Positions 1 through 7,316 of a stretch of DNA of 64,000 bases are shown here, piece after piece. The first letter of the stretch is position 1; the number at the start of each line of letters is the position of its first letter. The DNA is from Microbulbifer sp. YPW1. GTDB lineage: Bacteria; Pseudomonadota; Gammaproteobacteria; Pseudomonadales; Cellvibrionaceae. The stretch is from NCBI RefSeq assembly GCF_013367775.1, contig NZ_CP055157.1, positions 2,621,001-2,685,000 on the forward strand, given 5' to 3'. The notes beneath the pieces were generated by a model. It was given only the letters and a program-made list of their open reading frames with translations, was not told the DNA's origin and did no database searches. Position numbers and translations under genes: made by a program.

Positions 1-81
1 ACCCAGGTGCAGGGAGCCGTTTGCATACGGCAGTGCACTGGTGACGAGAATGTTTCTGGGTTGATTGTCGGTCTGAGACAT
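1..81 (-). CDS. metG: Methionyl-tRNA synthetase, N-terminal fragment (cut by window edge)
   Basis: Reading the minus strand from 81 gives MSQTDNQPRNILVTSALPY and then ANGSLHLG at the window edge. ILVTSALPYANG.LHLG is the start of the class I Rossmann fold of methionyl-tRNA synthetase and includes the HLG(H) ATP-binding signature. MetG charges initiator and elongator tRNA-Met in the cytoplasm. Only 27 codons are present; the rest lies to the left of the window. A second ATG directly upstream (84) is possible, but a GGAAG Shine-Dalgarno sits about 5 nt before the ATG at 81. The gene diverges from mrp, an arrangement also seen in Escherichia coli. Confidence 0.9.
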   Translation of the reverse strand, partial: MSQTDNQPRNILVTSALPYANGSLHLG

Positions 82-306
82 CATGGCTTCCAAAGGCTGC
101 GAGACTTGACGGTTTCAATTGAGTTTGCGGCGGCCCGGGGCCCGGCAAGGCGCTCGGTGCGGCCGGAAAAGAGCGCGGAATATAGCAGAAATGGGGCCTG
201 CAAGGCACCCGCTGCCGTTTGTGCTGTGGGGCAACCTACCCTTGTGCTGGCGGCAGGGGTTCCGCCAAAATGCCGCCACTCATCGCCAGTCAGTAAGGAA
301 AACACT

Positions 307-1476
307 GTGACCGATCACAATCACGACCACGATCATGACCACGAAGACATTCCCGCCGATGTCCAGGCCCAGCTGGAGCGGGTCGCAGAGGTGATCGGCG
401 CGCTGGAAGACCCGGCGACGGGCCAGCCGCTGGACCAGCTGGAGGCGGATATCGAAGTCGGGTTTGACGAGGGCACCGTTTACACCGGCGTGACGCTCGG
501 CTACCCCTGCGCCAGCCAGCAGGAGGCGTGGGCACAGCGGGTGCGCACCGCCTGTGCGCCACTGCTCGCGGAGGGCCCCCTCGCCGGGGCCGAAATCCAG
601 AGTGATCTGTATTTCCATATCGCACGTACAGACAGTGGTGAGGTGCCGGAATCTCTGCGCGCAGTGAAAAACATCATTGCCGTGGCCTCGGGCAAGGGCG
701 GTGTCGGCAAGTCCACCACCGCGGTGAACCTGGCCCTGGCACTGGCCGCTGAGGGTGCCAGCGTTGGGCTGCTGGATGCCGATATCTACGGCCCCAGCTT
801 GCCCACCATGCTGGGGACCGAGGGGCTGCGACCGGAGGTGAAGGGTGGCAAGTTCTTTGTGCCCATCCCGGCACAGGGAATCCAGACAATGTCTCTGGGC
901 TACCTGCTCACCGAAGACACCCCGGCGGTGTGGCGCGGCCCCATGGCCAGTGGCGCCCTGAACCAGATGCTGACCCAGACCCTGTGGGGCGAGGGGACAG
1001 AGGATGGCGAGCTGGATTACCTGGTGGTCGATATGCCACCGGGCACGGGCGACATTCAGCTGACCTTGTCGCAGAAGGCCGCACTGGCCGGCGCGGTAAT
1101 CGTGACCACTCCCCAGGATCTGGCGCTGGTGGATGCGATCAAGGGGGTGGAAATGTTCCACAAGGTGTCGGTACCGGTGCTGGGTATTGTCGAGAATATG
1201 GCGCTGCACACCTGCTCGAATTGCGGTCATCAGGAGCCGATATTCGGCAGTGGCGGCGGCGATCGCATAGCCGAGGAATACGATACCCGCTTGCTGGGCC
1301 AGTTGCCGCTGGCGATGGCGATCCGCGAGCAGACCGATAGTGGCAAGCCGACGGTGGCCGCACAGCCAGATGGCGAAGTGGCTGCGCTGTATCGGGAGAT
1401 CGCACGCAAGGCCGCCGCACAGGTGTGGCTGGATGCGGATAGTGAAGGTGGGCTGCCAGAGATTGATCAGGGCTAA
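307..1476 (+). CDS. mrp: Mrp/ApbC-type P-loop iron-sulfur cluster carrier ATPase
   Basis: Cytoplasmic MinD-like ATPase that binds and transfers Fe-S clusters to apo-proteins. The GTG at 307 is chosen because AAGGAA lies 6 nt upstream and the frame before it is not Mrp-like. From this start the protein has 389 residues. Residues 4-12 are a His/Asp-rich run, possibly metal-binding. Residues about 20-105 form the MIP18/DUF59 domain. The deviant Walker A motif SGKGGVGKS is at 128-136, and switch regions DADIYGPS and DMPPGTGD follow. CSNC at 303-306 is the conserved CxxC that bridges a cluster in the homodimer. It diverges from metG. Length and domain order are normal for the family; only the His-rich start is unusual. 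Confidence 0.93.
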   Translation: MTDHNHDHDHDHEDIPADVQAQLERVAEVIGALEDPATGQPLDQLEADIEVGFDEGTVYTGVTLGYPCASQQEAWAQRVRTACAPLLAEGPLAGAEIQSDLYFHIARTDSGEVPESLRAVKNIIAVASGKGGVGKSTTAVNLALALAAEGASVGLLDADIYGPSLPTMLGTEGLRPEVKGGKFFVPIPAQGIQTMSLGYLLTEDTPAVWRGPMASGALNQMLTQTLWGEGTEDGELDYLVVDMPPGTGDIQLTLSQKAALAGAVIVTTPQDLALVDAIKGVEMFHKVSVPVLGIVENMALHTCSNCGHQEPIFGSGGGDRIAEEYDTRLLGQLPLAMAIREQTDSGKPTVAAQPDGEVAALYREIARKAAAQVWLDADSEGGLPEIDQG

Positions 1477-1666
1477 CGGTATTTGTGTTCAGAATGCCGC
1501 CTAGTACGATCGTGCAAATTGCGGTTCTTTAGGCGGGTCATTTACGTCGGTGAGTTGGACCTGTATCCCCATCTATGTGGTGTGACTGGGCCGACTGTAT
1601 GTGCCGTTACAAATTTTCTGGGCATACGGTTACTTAGTAGTAGGAAGTCCTGAGGAGGAGAAGAAA

Positions 1667-2059
1667 TTGGGCTTTCAGATTCGATTCAATTCTGCAGTGC
1701 GCACTGTCAGCGCGATCTTTTTCGATCGTGTGGAATTGGCAGACAAAATCGCTTCCGCCCGTCAGGTGGCGGAGAAATACGGTCATTTGAATCCGCTATC
1801 CATTCTGGTGGATGTGCGCAATGCGGATATTGACATGACCATTGAAGAGCGCCGACAGTTCGGCGCTTTCGCGGCGCACCTGCCCGGACTCAGCCATGCG
1901 CGGATTGCCGTGCTGCACGCGGCTGATCGCAACGCCAATGTGGTGATCAACAGTACGGCGCAGTCTGAAGGGATGCATATTGTGGAGTTTGTTTCCGAGC
2001 AGGCTGCGTTGAACTGGCTGAGATCCGCCGACACGAGCGATGTGCCAGCAGGGCACTAG
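1667..2059 (+). CDS. SpoIIAA/STAS-like small cytoplasmic protein, copy 1 of a tandem pair
   Basis: A 130-residue protein of unknown function. The TTG at 1667 is preferred over an upstream GTG at 1601: a near-perfect GAGGAGGAG lies 6 nt before it, and the downstream paralogue (2466-2849) aligns from exactly this point (GFQIRF versus SFQIRY). Both share AEKYGHL/VAKYGHL, a V(D/A)DVR strand, and a MT(I/L)EE..R(Q)(F/Y)G helix, and end in a W-L helix. This layout resembles SpoIIAA-like STAS folds (DUF3478-type), which bind lipids or act as phosphorylatable switches. That is a fold guess from pattern, not proven homology. There is no signal peptide or membrane segment. No anti-sigma kinase or PP2C phosphatase partner is nearby. 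Confidence 0.7.
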   Translation: MGFQIRFNSAVRTVSAIFFDRVELADKIASARQVAEKYGHLNPLSILVDVRNADIDMTIEERRQFGAFAAHLPGLSHARIAVLHAADRNANVVINSTAQSEGMHIVEFVSEQAALNWLRSADTSDVPAGH

Positions 2060-2465
2060 ATGGGTGCGGCTGGTACCAGTTGAAGTACGTTCCAGGAGCT
2101 GTATTTGCTCCACTCCTGCTCTCTTGTCATCTGTCTTCTTTCCCTGTTTCCCGCCCCCTCCTTGGGCAAAGGAGCGGGGCGATATTGGTACGCTTTAACC
2201 AGAATTGGCGTGATAAATGCTTGGTTCTTTCGCCTGACCAGTAGCGCTTCCGGGTAGGCCGCGAATATAAAATTAAGCTTTCTGATGTTTTTTGGTCTGA
2301 ATGGATTTCTTTCGCATCTTTTTTGCGGCCTTATTTCTAATTTTTGTGGTTTTTGTGGGCTTGTACGCCATAGGCATGATTCCGGTTGGTATATTTTGCC
2401 ACACCCTGGCTGCCTCCCGAGGCGCTGAGCTGTTTAGGGAAGTACGGATTGGAGTAGTTGCAGTA
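2060..2465. other. Intergenic region between tandem SpoIIAA-like genes
   Basis: About 400 bases without a firmly supported gene. The stretch around 2265-2370 is AT-rich and suits a promoter. From ATG 2301 the frame is open into the downstream gene and would add a hydrophobic segment (MDFFRIFFAALFLIFVVF...). Because this part is absent from the paralogue and the ATG has no Shine-Dalgarno, it is treated as non-coding here, with the alternative noted under the next gene. Confidence 0.45.
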
Positions 2466-2849
2466 ATGAGTTTTCAGATCCGGTATGACAGTCAGAACCG
2501 CGTTGTCAGGATGCTGTTGTATGGAGAGGCCACTTACGCAAACCGAGTGGAAGCGGTACGCCAGCTGGTAGCGAAATACGGTCACCTGCAGCCGTTGCGG
2601 GTCTTTGCCGATGTGCGCAGGGTTTCCAAAATGTCCATGACGCTGGAGGAGCAGCAGCGCTACGGCGTCTATCTGGGGCAAATTCCCGCGCTGTATGGCG
2701 CCCGCGTGGCGATTCTCAATCGGGCAGAACTCAACACGACCGCAGTGATGCGCAATAAAGCGCGCGACGGCGGGCTGGTGTTGCATTCATTTCTTACGGA
2801 AAGGGCGGCCATGAAGTGGCTGACCAGCGCCGCCGAGGTGCCCAGTTGA
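2466..2849 (+). CDS. SpoIIAA/STAS-like small protein, copy 2 of a tandem pair
   Basis: Paralogue of the gene ending at 2059, collinear with it over its whole length (127 residues from this start). Shared blocks are SFQIRY, KYGHLQPL, FADVRR, MTLEEQQRYG, ARVAILNR and a C-terminal MKWL helix, so a recent tandem duplication with later divergence is likely. The start at ATG 2466 is set by paralogue alignment; GGAG lies 11 nt upstream. An alternative ATG at 2301 would prepend about 55 residues with one strongly hydrophobic stretch and make a membrane-anchored version. Function is unknown. The pair sits alone between mrp and trhO and shows no link to either. Confidence 0.65.
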   Translation: MSFQIRYDSQNRVVRMLLYGEATYANRVEAVRQLVAKYGHLQPLRVFADVRRVSKMSMTLEEQQRYGVYLGQIPALYGARVAILNRAELNTTAVMRNKARDGGLVLHSFLTERAAMKWLTSAAEVPS

Positions 2850-2902
2850 GTGGGCACACCAGCGGCGCGGAGAAGATTGGATTAGTACAGGAAGACTGAA
2901 AA

Positions 2903-3901
2903 TCAGGAACGCTGCGCCTGTTCCGCCTGCTGGCGGCGCAGTTCCTGTTTCTGTTTGCGGCGGGCGAGGGTGGTGGCTTTCGCGTCCTGTCCCAGGTGGT
3001 CCTCGCCGCGCGCTTTGGCCAGCTGAATCTGCTTTTCGCGCTCGCGGAAACGCGCCTTGTCCGCCTCCGGCACCGAGTCGTAGCAGTGCGGGCAGCTGAC
3101 TCCCTGCTCAAACTGCTCTGACTGCATTTCTTCATCGGTTACTGGCATACGGCAGGCATTGCACTGCTCGTAGCTGCCGCGCTCCAGGTCGTGATTGACG
3201 GTTACCCGGTCGTCAAACACAAAGCACTCGCCTTTCCAAAGCGTTTCTTCCTTGGGGACATCTTCCAGATATTTCAGGATGCCACCCTGCAGGTGATACA
3301 CCTCGTCAAAGCCCTGTTCTTTCAGGTAGGCGGTAGATTTTTCACAGCGGATGCCGCCGGTGCAGAACATTGCCACTTTCTTGTGTTTCTGCGGATCCAG
3401 GTGTTCTTTGACGTACTGGGGGAACTCGCGGAAGGTGGTGGTGTTTGGGTTGACCGCGTGTTCGAAGGTGCCCACCTGAAATTCGTAGTCGTTGCGGGTA
3501 TCGATCAGCAGGACTTCGGGATCGGAAATCAGGGCATTCCAGTCCTGGGGTTTGACATAGGTGCCGACGGTACGGCGCGGGTCTATCCCCTCCACACCCA
3601 TGGTGACGATTTCCCGCTTGAGTTTGACTTTGCTGCGCAGGAACGGCATCTCGGCGGTGTAGGATTCCTTGTAATCCAGGGTCGCCAGACGCGGGTCAGA
3701 CTTGAGGAAGGCGAGCAGGGCGTCGATGCCGGCACGGCTGCCAGCCACGGTGCCGTTGATGCCCTCGCGAGCCAGCAGCAGGGTGCCGCGCACTTCATTG
3801 TCGAGCAGGGTTTTGAGCAGGGGTTCACGCAGGGATTCGAAGTTGTCGAGGCTGACAAACTTGTACAGCGCACACACCACAACATTGGTGGAACTGGTCA
3901 T
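2903..3901 (-). CDS. trhO: tRNA uridine(34) hydroxylase, rhodanese-family TrhO (YceA)
   Basis: TrhO uses O2 to hydroxylate uridine 34 of tRNAs, making 5-hydroxyuridine, the precursor of the cmo5U/mcmo5U wobble modifications. The 332-residue product starts at ATG 3901, with AGGA 7 nt upstream; an upstream in-frame ATG lacks a ribosome site. An N-terminal acylphosphatase-like domain (about 1-100) precedes a rhodanese domain (about 120-215). The rhodanese loop reads [10 protein letters not shown], putting the catalytic cysteine at 180 and the second at 186. The C-terminal part carries CNAC and CPHC pairs that look zinc-binding, then a charged Lys/Gln/Arg tail. Length is close to the 350-residue E. 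coli enzyme. Confidence 0.93.
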   Translation of the reverse strand: MTSSTNVVVCALYKFVSLDNFESLREPLLKTLLDNEVRGTLLLAREGINGTVAGSRAGIDALLAFLKSDPRLATLDYKESYTAEMPFLRSKVKLKREIVTMGVEGIDPRRTVGTYVKPQDWNALISDPEVLLIDTRNDYEFQVGTFEHAVNPNTTTFREFPQYVKEHLDPQKHKKVAMFCTGGIRCEKSTAYLKEQGFDEVYHLQGGILKYLEDVPKEETLWKGECFVFDDRVTVNHDLERGSYEQCNACRMPVTDEEMQSEQFEQGVSCPHCYDSVPEADKARFREREKQIQLAKARGEDHLGQDAKATTLARRKQKQELRRQQAEQAQRS

Positions 3902-4107
3902 AGGAATGTCCTTTTGCAGGCCGGATCGCAAATCCGGGGCATTGGGTAAAAATCGCCGCGCATTTTAACGGAAAAATCCGGCAGGTGTCGTACACTTTTT
4001 CGACAGCGGATGTCTGTGCCTGACCGGCTGTTCATCTATAGTCGGAGAGTGCGCGTTCCGCCGCCGTCCATCCAGCTCCAGCCCTGAATGCCAGCGAGGT
4101 TTTCCCC

Positions 4108-4374
4108 ATGGCCGATGACATTACTCCCCAGGAATCTCCCCTGTGCCGCGCTTACAGCGATGGCAACCACACCGTCAATATCGATATCTACAGCGATGGC
4201 GAGGGTGGCTGGTTGCTGGAGATTGTTGATGAGAACAACAACACCACGGTGTGGGAAGACGCCTTTGACACCGATGAGGAAGCGTTGCAGGAAGCGCTGG
4301 ACGCACTGAAGGAAGAAGGTGTGGGGGCATTTATCGGGCCCGCCGAGGCGAGCGGCAGCTGGGAGGCCCCCTAG
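4108..4374 (+). CDS. Small acidic conserved hypothetical protein
   Basis: An 88-residue soluble, very acidic protein beginning MADDITPQESPLCRAYSDG. It alternates beta-like segments (HTVNIDIYSDGEGGWLLEIVD, split at G-G) with an acidic helix (DTDEEALQEALDAL). No signal peptide, cofactor motif or membrane segment is seen, and the single Cys is in the ESPLCR motif. I do not recognise a named family. GAGG-like bases (GCGAGG) lie about 14 nt before the ATG. Its last codons and stop overlap the first unit of the 16-bp tandem repeat array starting at 4360, so the C-terminal GSWEAP may be repeat-derived. Confidence 0.7.
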   Translation: MADDITPQESPLCRAYSDGNHTVNIDIYSDGEGGWLLEIVDENNNTTVWEDAFDTDEEALQEALDALKEEGVGAFIGPAEASGSWEAP

Positions 4375-4423
4375 CTGGGAGGCATCCCAGGTGGGAGGCA
4401 CCCTAGATGGGAGGCACCCTAGT
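4360..4423. repeat. Four tandem 16-bp units, each able to fold as a hairpin
   Basis: Four consecutive 16-base units occupy 4360-4375, 4376-4391, 4392-4407 and 4408-4423. Their shared form is TGGGAGGCAnCCnAGn, with GGCC in place of GGCA in the first. Unit 2 with its flanks gives the stem CTGGGA-GGCA-TCCCAG; the others form weaker stems. The first unit overlaps the stop codon at 4372-4374 of the preceding gene. A GGCCCA-GTGA-TGGGCC hairpin follows at 4430-4445. Confidence 0.85.
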
Positions 4424-4578
4424 GGTTGCGGCCCAGTGATGGGCCTAGTGTCCGTGACCAGAATCCACCAGAGCGATTGCAAATAAAGCGCGCCACACAA
4501 AGCAGGTCTGTTCTGGCCTGCTATGGTTATACATAGAAGGGAATCGCGACAGTGTAACAGCACTACCCAATCGCGGCG

Positions 4579-4613
4579 CCGCCAACGGGCAGCAAGGAAT
4601 GTTGCCCTGGCGG
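4579..4613 (+). other. Two-part stem-loop upstream of the secreted protein gene
   Basis: CCGCCA (4579-4584) pairs with TGGCGG (4608-4613), and GGGCA (4587-4591) pairs with TGCCC (4603-4607), leaving a GCAAGGAATGT loop. It lies about 65 nt before the ATG at 4678. There is no T-run after it, so it is not an intrinsic terminator; it may be a leader structure. The rest of 4424-4677 shows no gene. Confidence 0.4.
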
Positions 4614-4677
4614 TGCCAACTGCTCGCGGTCACCGGGCCGCCACTGTTTGCAGATGTATTAAATGTGGTTGCTCTGC

Positions 4678-5358
4678 ATGAAAAATTTCCTTCCCCTTCT
4701 CGCTATTCCCCTGTTGTGTTTTTCCGCCGCGATGCCGGCGCAGTCGGGTATTGAGCTCAGGCTCTCCGATGACCGAATGATCGAAGTGGATCTCGCGGAA
4801 GCCAAGCTGATTTCCGAGCTGAAAGGCTACGCGATTATCGCCGGGCGCACCTGTATCGACTGCGATGAAAATACAGCAATCTTCCTGGAAAAAATTGATG
4901 ACCGTGACGGGGAGCCCGTGCGTGTGCCGCCGGACTCGGATGAGCCTCCGGAGCCGGAGGAGTTTGCCCGTCTCGAGAGTAATGATGCCGGTGAAACCGA
5001 AGCGGCAAAACGCGATCGGGCCCAGGCGGAAATGGATGGCGATGTGGACGGCGTGACGGACATTGACCTGTCTGGCGAACGCTTTACCTATCCGGGAAAA
5101 TATCGCGATTATCTCAGCAAGAAACTGGTGGAAAAGACGCGCATGTTTTACGGCAAATGCCACGAGGATTCACCGGCGCTGTTGTGGCTGAGCGAGTACC
5201 GCACGGAAAAAGGCTGGGCTAAAGAGGAATACCTGCTGGTGTTTCGCGACGAGGGTATCGAGCACCGCTATAACCAGGCACGCCAGCCGAGTATCTATTA
5301 CATCGAGAATGATGACTGCCGTGAATTACCAGGGGTGGATACCACCACGGAGCCCTGA
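4678..5358 (+). CDS. Secreted hypothetical protein with signal peptide
   Basis: A 226-residue protein of unknown function. MKNFLPLLAIPLLCFSAAMPAQS is a typical Sec signal peptide with likely cleavage after the MPAQ region; the first part is hydrophobic and no lipobox is present. The mature chain is acidic, with a CIDC pair near residue 60, a proline/glutamate-rich linker (PPDSDEPPEPEEF), and two further cysteines in YGKCHED and NDDCREL. The four cysteines suggest disulfides in the periplasm. ATG 4663 is an alternative start adding five residues; neither has a clear ribosome site. It ends just before the bidirectional terminator at 5393-5416. No family recognised. Confidence 0.7.
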   Translation: MKNFLPLLAIPLLCFSAAMPAQSGIELRLSDDRMIEVDLAEAKLISELKGYAIIAGRTCIDCDENTAIFLEKIDDRDGEPVRVPPDSDEPPEPEEFARLESNDAGETEAAKRDRAQAEMDGDVDGVTDIDLSGERFTYPGKYRDYLSKKLVEKTRMFYGKCHEDSPALLWLSEYRTEKGWAKEEYLLVFRDEGIEHRYNQARQPSIYYIENDDCRELPGVDTTTEP

Positions 5359-5392
5359 TTCGAACGATGTTTTTATCGCGCAGCAAAACAGC

Positions 5393-5416
5393 AAAACCCC
5401 GCAGATGCGGGGTTTT
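5393..5416 (+). terminator. Bidirectional rho-independent terminator
   Basis: AAAACCCCGC-AGAT-GCGGGGTTTT is a perfect 10-bp stem with a four-base loop. Its A-tract and T-tract let it work on either strand. It separates the convergent genes ending at 5358 (+) and 5472 (-). Confidence 0.9.
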
Positions 5417-5471
5417 GTGTGAAAGCTGTGGTGGCTAAGCCCTGTAAACTTTCATAGGCCGTCTTGGCGAA

Positions 5472-5897
5472 TTATTTTTTGTCGTTGTGGTGCCAGATGA
5501 TCTTGAGCTTCTTCTTGCCCCACTTGCGCGCTTTCTTGATGTCCTTTTCCATCCACACGTCGATACGGTTGGTGTAGCGCTTGTTCATGCGGTCGCGCAC
5601 GGTGTAAGTGCCGGGCAGACCTTCAATTTTCACCTTGGCGCCGTTGGTCAGGCCGTGTTTCTCCAGGTCGCGGGAAACAGCAATGATCTTGTCGCCGGGG
5701 CGCAGGCGGTTATTCCAGGCCGCGGTCCAGGGATCGTCGTCGGTCTGGCCTTTAACGGAGTTGTAGGCCGTCGCGGTGACGGTCATCGACTTCTTTTCCT
5801 TGTCGGTCCCCTTGATTGCGGCAAAGGCGTCTCCACCGGCCAGTGCCGAGAGTGATGCTGCAAGTACAATCACATACTTTTTAAGACTCTGTCGCAT
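5472..5897 (-). CDS. Secreted 3D-domain (double-psi beta-barrel) protein
   Basis: A 141-residue exported protein. The start at ATG 5897 gives a signal peptide (MRQSLKKYVIVLAASLSALAG...DAFA); GGAGG lies 11 nt upstream. The mature part contains TATAYNS near the N-terminus and the block VRDRMNKRYTNRIDVWM, matching the 3D (Asp-Asp-Asp) domain named for three conserved aspartates, here in DRM and RID. This fold resembles the catalytic barrel of MltA and RlpA-like proteins, so a role at peptidoglycan is possible. The C-terminus is lysine-rich. It is much shorter than MltA and lacks its extra domain. Transcription probably begins in the long gap to its right. Confidence 0.75.
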   Translation of the reverse strand: MRQSLKKYVIVLAASLSALAGGDAFAAIKGTDKEKKSMTVTATAYNSVKGQTDDDPWTAAWNNRLRPGDKIIAVSRDLEKHGLTNGAKVKIEGLPGTYTVRDRMNKRYTNRIDVWMEKDIKKARKWGKKKLKIIWHHNDKK

Positions 5898-6543
5898 AAA
5901 GTTCAGTACCTCCGAAAGCCCTTCAGTCACAGACTTGAATTGTCTGCTCGGCCTCCAAGTTGATTTCGTCATAAGTGATCAATCTTTGATCAGGACGGGC
6001 CATATTAAAGATCCGCGGACCGGAATCAATCTTTCCGGTGATACCGGCGAATTCCCCAACAGAGTATTCGTTTAGATTTCAGCCTGAGTCTCATATGGCC
6101 GATAAGGGCTCGGTATTGGAACTGAATACCTGTGTATGACGGGAATATGACAGCGTGAGGTGGGTCAAATCGATTTCTATTGGTACCCGGTTGCCAGTCG
6201 GGTTTTCCCTATGACAGCGATGCCATCTTGAGTTGGTGGAAATTTATACGATTTCAGGGTGTCGACTTCGCGTTCGCTGGAACAAAATTTTTTTCAGTTT
6301 ATTTGTGACTAGCTGTTCAAATCGGGGTGGAGCGTATCGATGACAGCGTTGTAACCGGGATCAGTTTCATGAATGTTCGCTATTTGCGAAAGGGTTTAAC
6401 TATTGGGGCGATAGGAATCGCCCTGGAAGAGGGGGGTTATCCCGGTTCGGGAGTATGTACAGATTAAGAAATTATCCCGCTGAGGAGCGTGGTCAGCGGG
6501 GGCAGGGGAATTTTAGTCCTGATTCGTGGCGTGCAGTGGCGAC
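5898..6543. other. 646-bp gene-free gap
   Basis: No ORF with both a ribosome site and protein-like composition is seen on either strand. The gap contains three copies of ATGACAGCG (listed separately), an AT-rich stretch around 6285-6305, and a possible stem CCCGCTGA (6476-6483)/TCAGCGGG (6493-6500). On the minus strand that stem could end transcription of the TPR gene. It must also hold the promoter of the 3D-domain gene. Confidence 0.6.
6147..6354 (+). repeat. Three copies of the 9-mer ATGACAGCG
   Basis: The word occurs with A at 6147, 6211 and 6340, all in the same orientation. The third copy continues as TGACAGCGTTGTAA (6341-6354). That is one base away from the palindrome TGACAGCGTTGTCA found before pgi. 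Spacings are 64 and 129 bp. Whether a regulator binds here is unknown. Confidence 0.5.
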
Positions 6544-7263
6544 TCAGATGGCGGTATTGCCCACCGGACGCTCGGGATTGACCAGGTCCCGCAGTGCGGT
6601 CAGATAAGCCAGGTCTTCCTCCAGATCCGGGAAACCGTGGCGTTTATCCAGCGCCACGGCCTGCTCAAGCCACTGGATGGCCTCTTCCAGGTTGCCCTGC
6701 CATTCGCACACCTGGCCGATATTAAACGAAGTGATGGCCAGGTTTTGCCAGTCCTCTTCCCGCCGCAGTTCATCCATGGCACTGGTGTAGAGCTGATAGG
6801 CGTTGCGCAGCATTGCGGCGCGCTTGTTGGGGTTGGTTTGCAGGGCCGAGTGCTGGTGGTAGGTGTGGGCGATGGCGGAGCGCACCCGTGCGGCGGAATG
6901 TTCAAAGGGCAGACCCGGGGAGGACTCGATATAGGCCAGTACCGCTTCGAACTGGCCGCGGGCCAGCGGATACAGGTCCGGGCGCTGCCCGCCGAGGGCA
7001 TTGAGGATGATGCCGTAGCGGTAGCGCAGCTGGTTCTGGCGGTGGGGTTCCGCTGACAGGCCGGCGATGGCCCGTTCATACAGGGGCAGTGCGGCGTCGT
7101 AGTTACCTTCCAGTGCGTACTCTTCCGCCTCCATGATCAGCGGCGCCACGTCACCGGCGGACGCGGGCTCTGCCTGGGCCATGGCGGCGAAAGCGAGCAG
7201 TGCGGAAAGTGTCACCGCGGTGGCGGAAATCCAGGAAAACGGCGGTTTGCGCGGGGCCAGCAT
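6544..7263 (-). CDS. Secreted tetratricopeptide-repeat protein
   Basis: A 239-residue product from ATG 7263. An N-terminal signal sequence (APRKPPFSWISATAVTLSALL...AMAQA) predicts export to the periplasm. The rest is helical with TPR-like units: EEYALEGNYDAALPLYERAI near residue 50 and a C-terminal unit FNIGQVCEWQGNLEEAIQWL. TPR arrays are protein-docking scaffolds; no enzymatic motif is present and the partner is unknown. It lies 53 bp downstream of ydiJ on the same strand and could be cotranscribed with it, though no functional link is evident. An ATG ten codons upstream would spoil the signal peptide. Confidence 0.72.
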   Translation of the reverse strand: MLAPRKPPFSWISATAVTLSALLAFAAMAQAEPASAGDVAPLIMEAEEYALEGNYDAALPLYERAIAGLSAEPHRQNQLRYRYGIILNALGGQRPDLYPLARGQFEAVLAYIESSPGLPFEHSAARVRSAIAHTYHQHSALQTNPNKRAAMLRNAYQLYTSAMDELRREEDWQNLAITSFNIGQVCEWQGNLEEAIQWLEQAVALDKRHGFPDLEEDLAYLTALRDLVNPERPVGNTAI

Positions 7264-7316
7264 AGTCAGTCCATCTCGGAACTCCACCGGCACCCATGAA
7301 GGGGCCGGTGGACAAG

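Noticed and set aside
280..1230. 316-codon minus-strand open frame inside mrp
   Set aside because: Antisense shadow; the plus strand has Walker A and CxxC motifs of Mrp.
1497..1536. CCGCCTA...TAGGCGG inverted repeat after mrp
   Set aside because: Short arms and a 26-base loop, with no T-run; too weak to call a terminator.
6370..6468. 32-codon frame MNVRYLRKGLTIGAIG... in the 646-bp gap
   Set aside because: No ribosome site and too short to support without homology.
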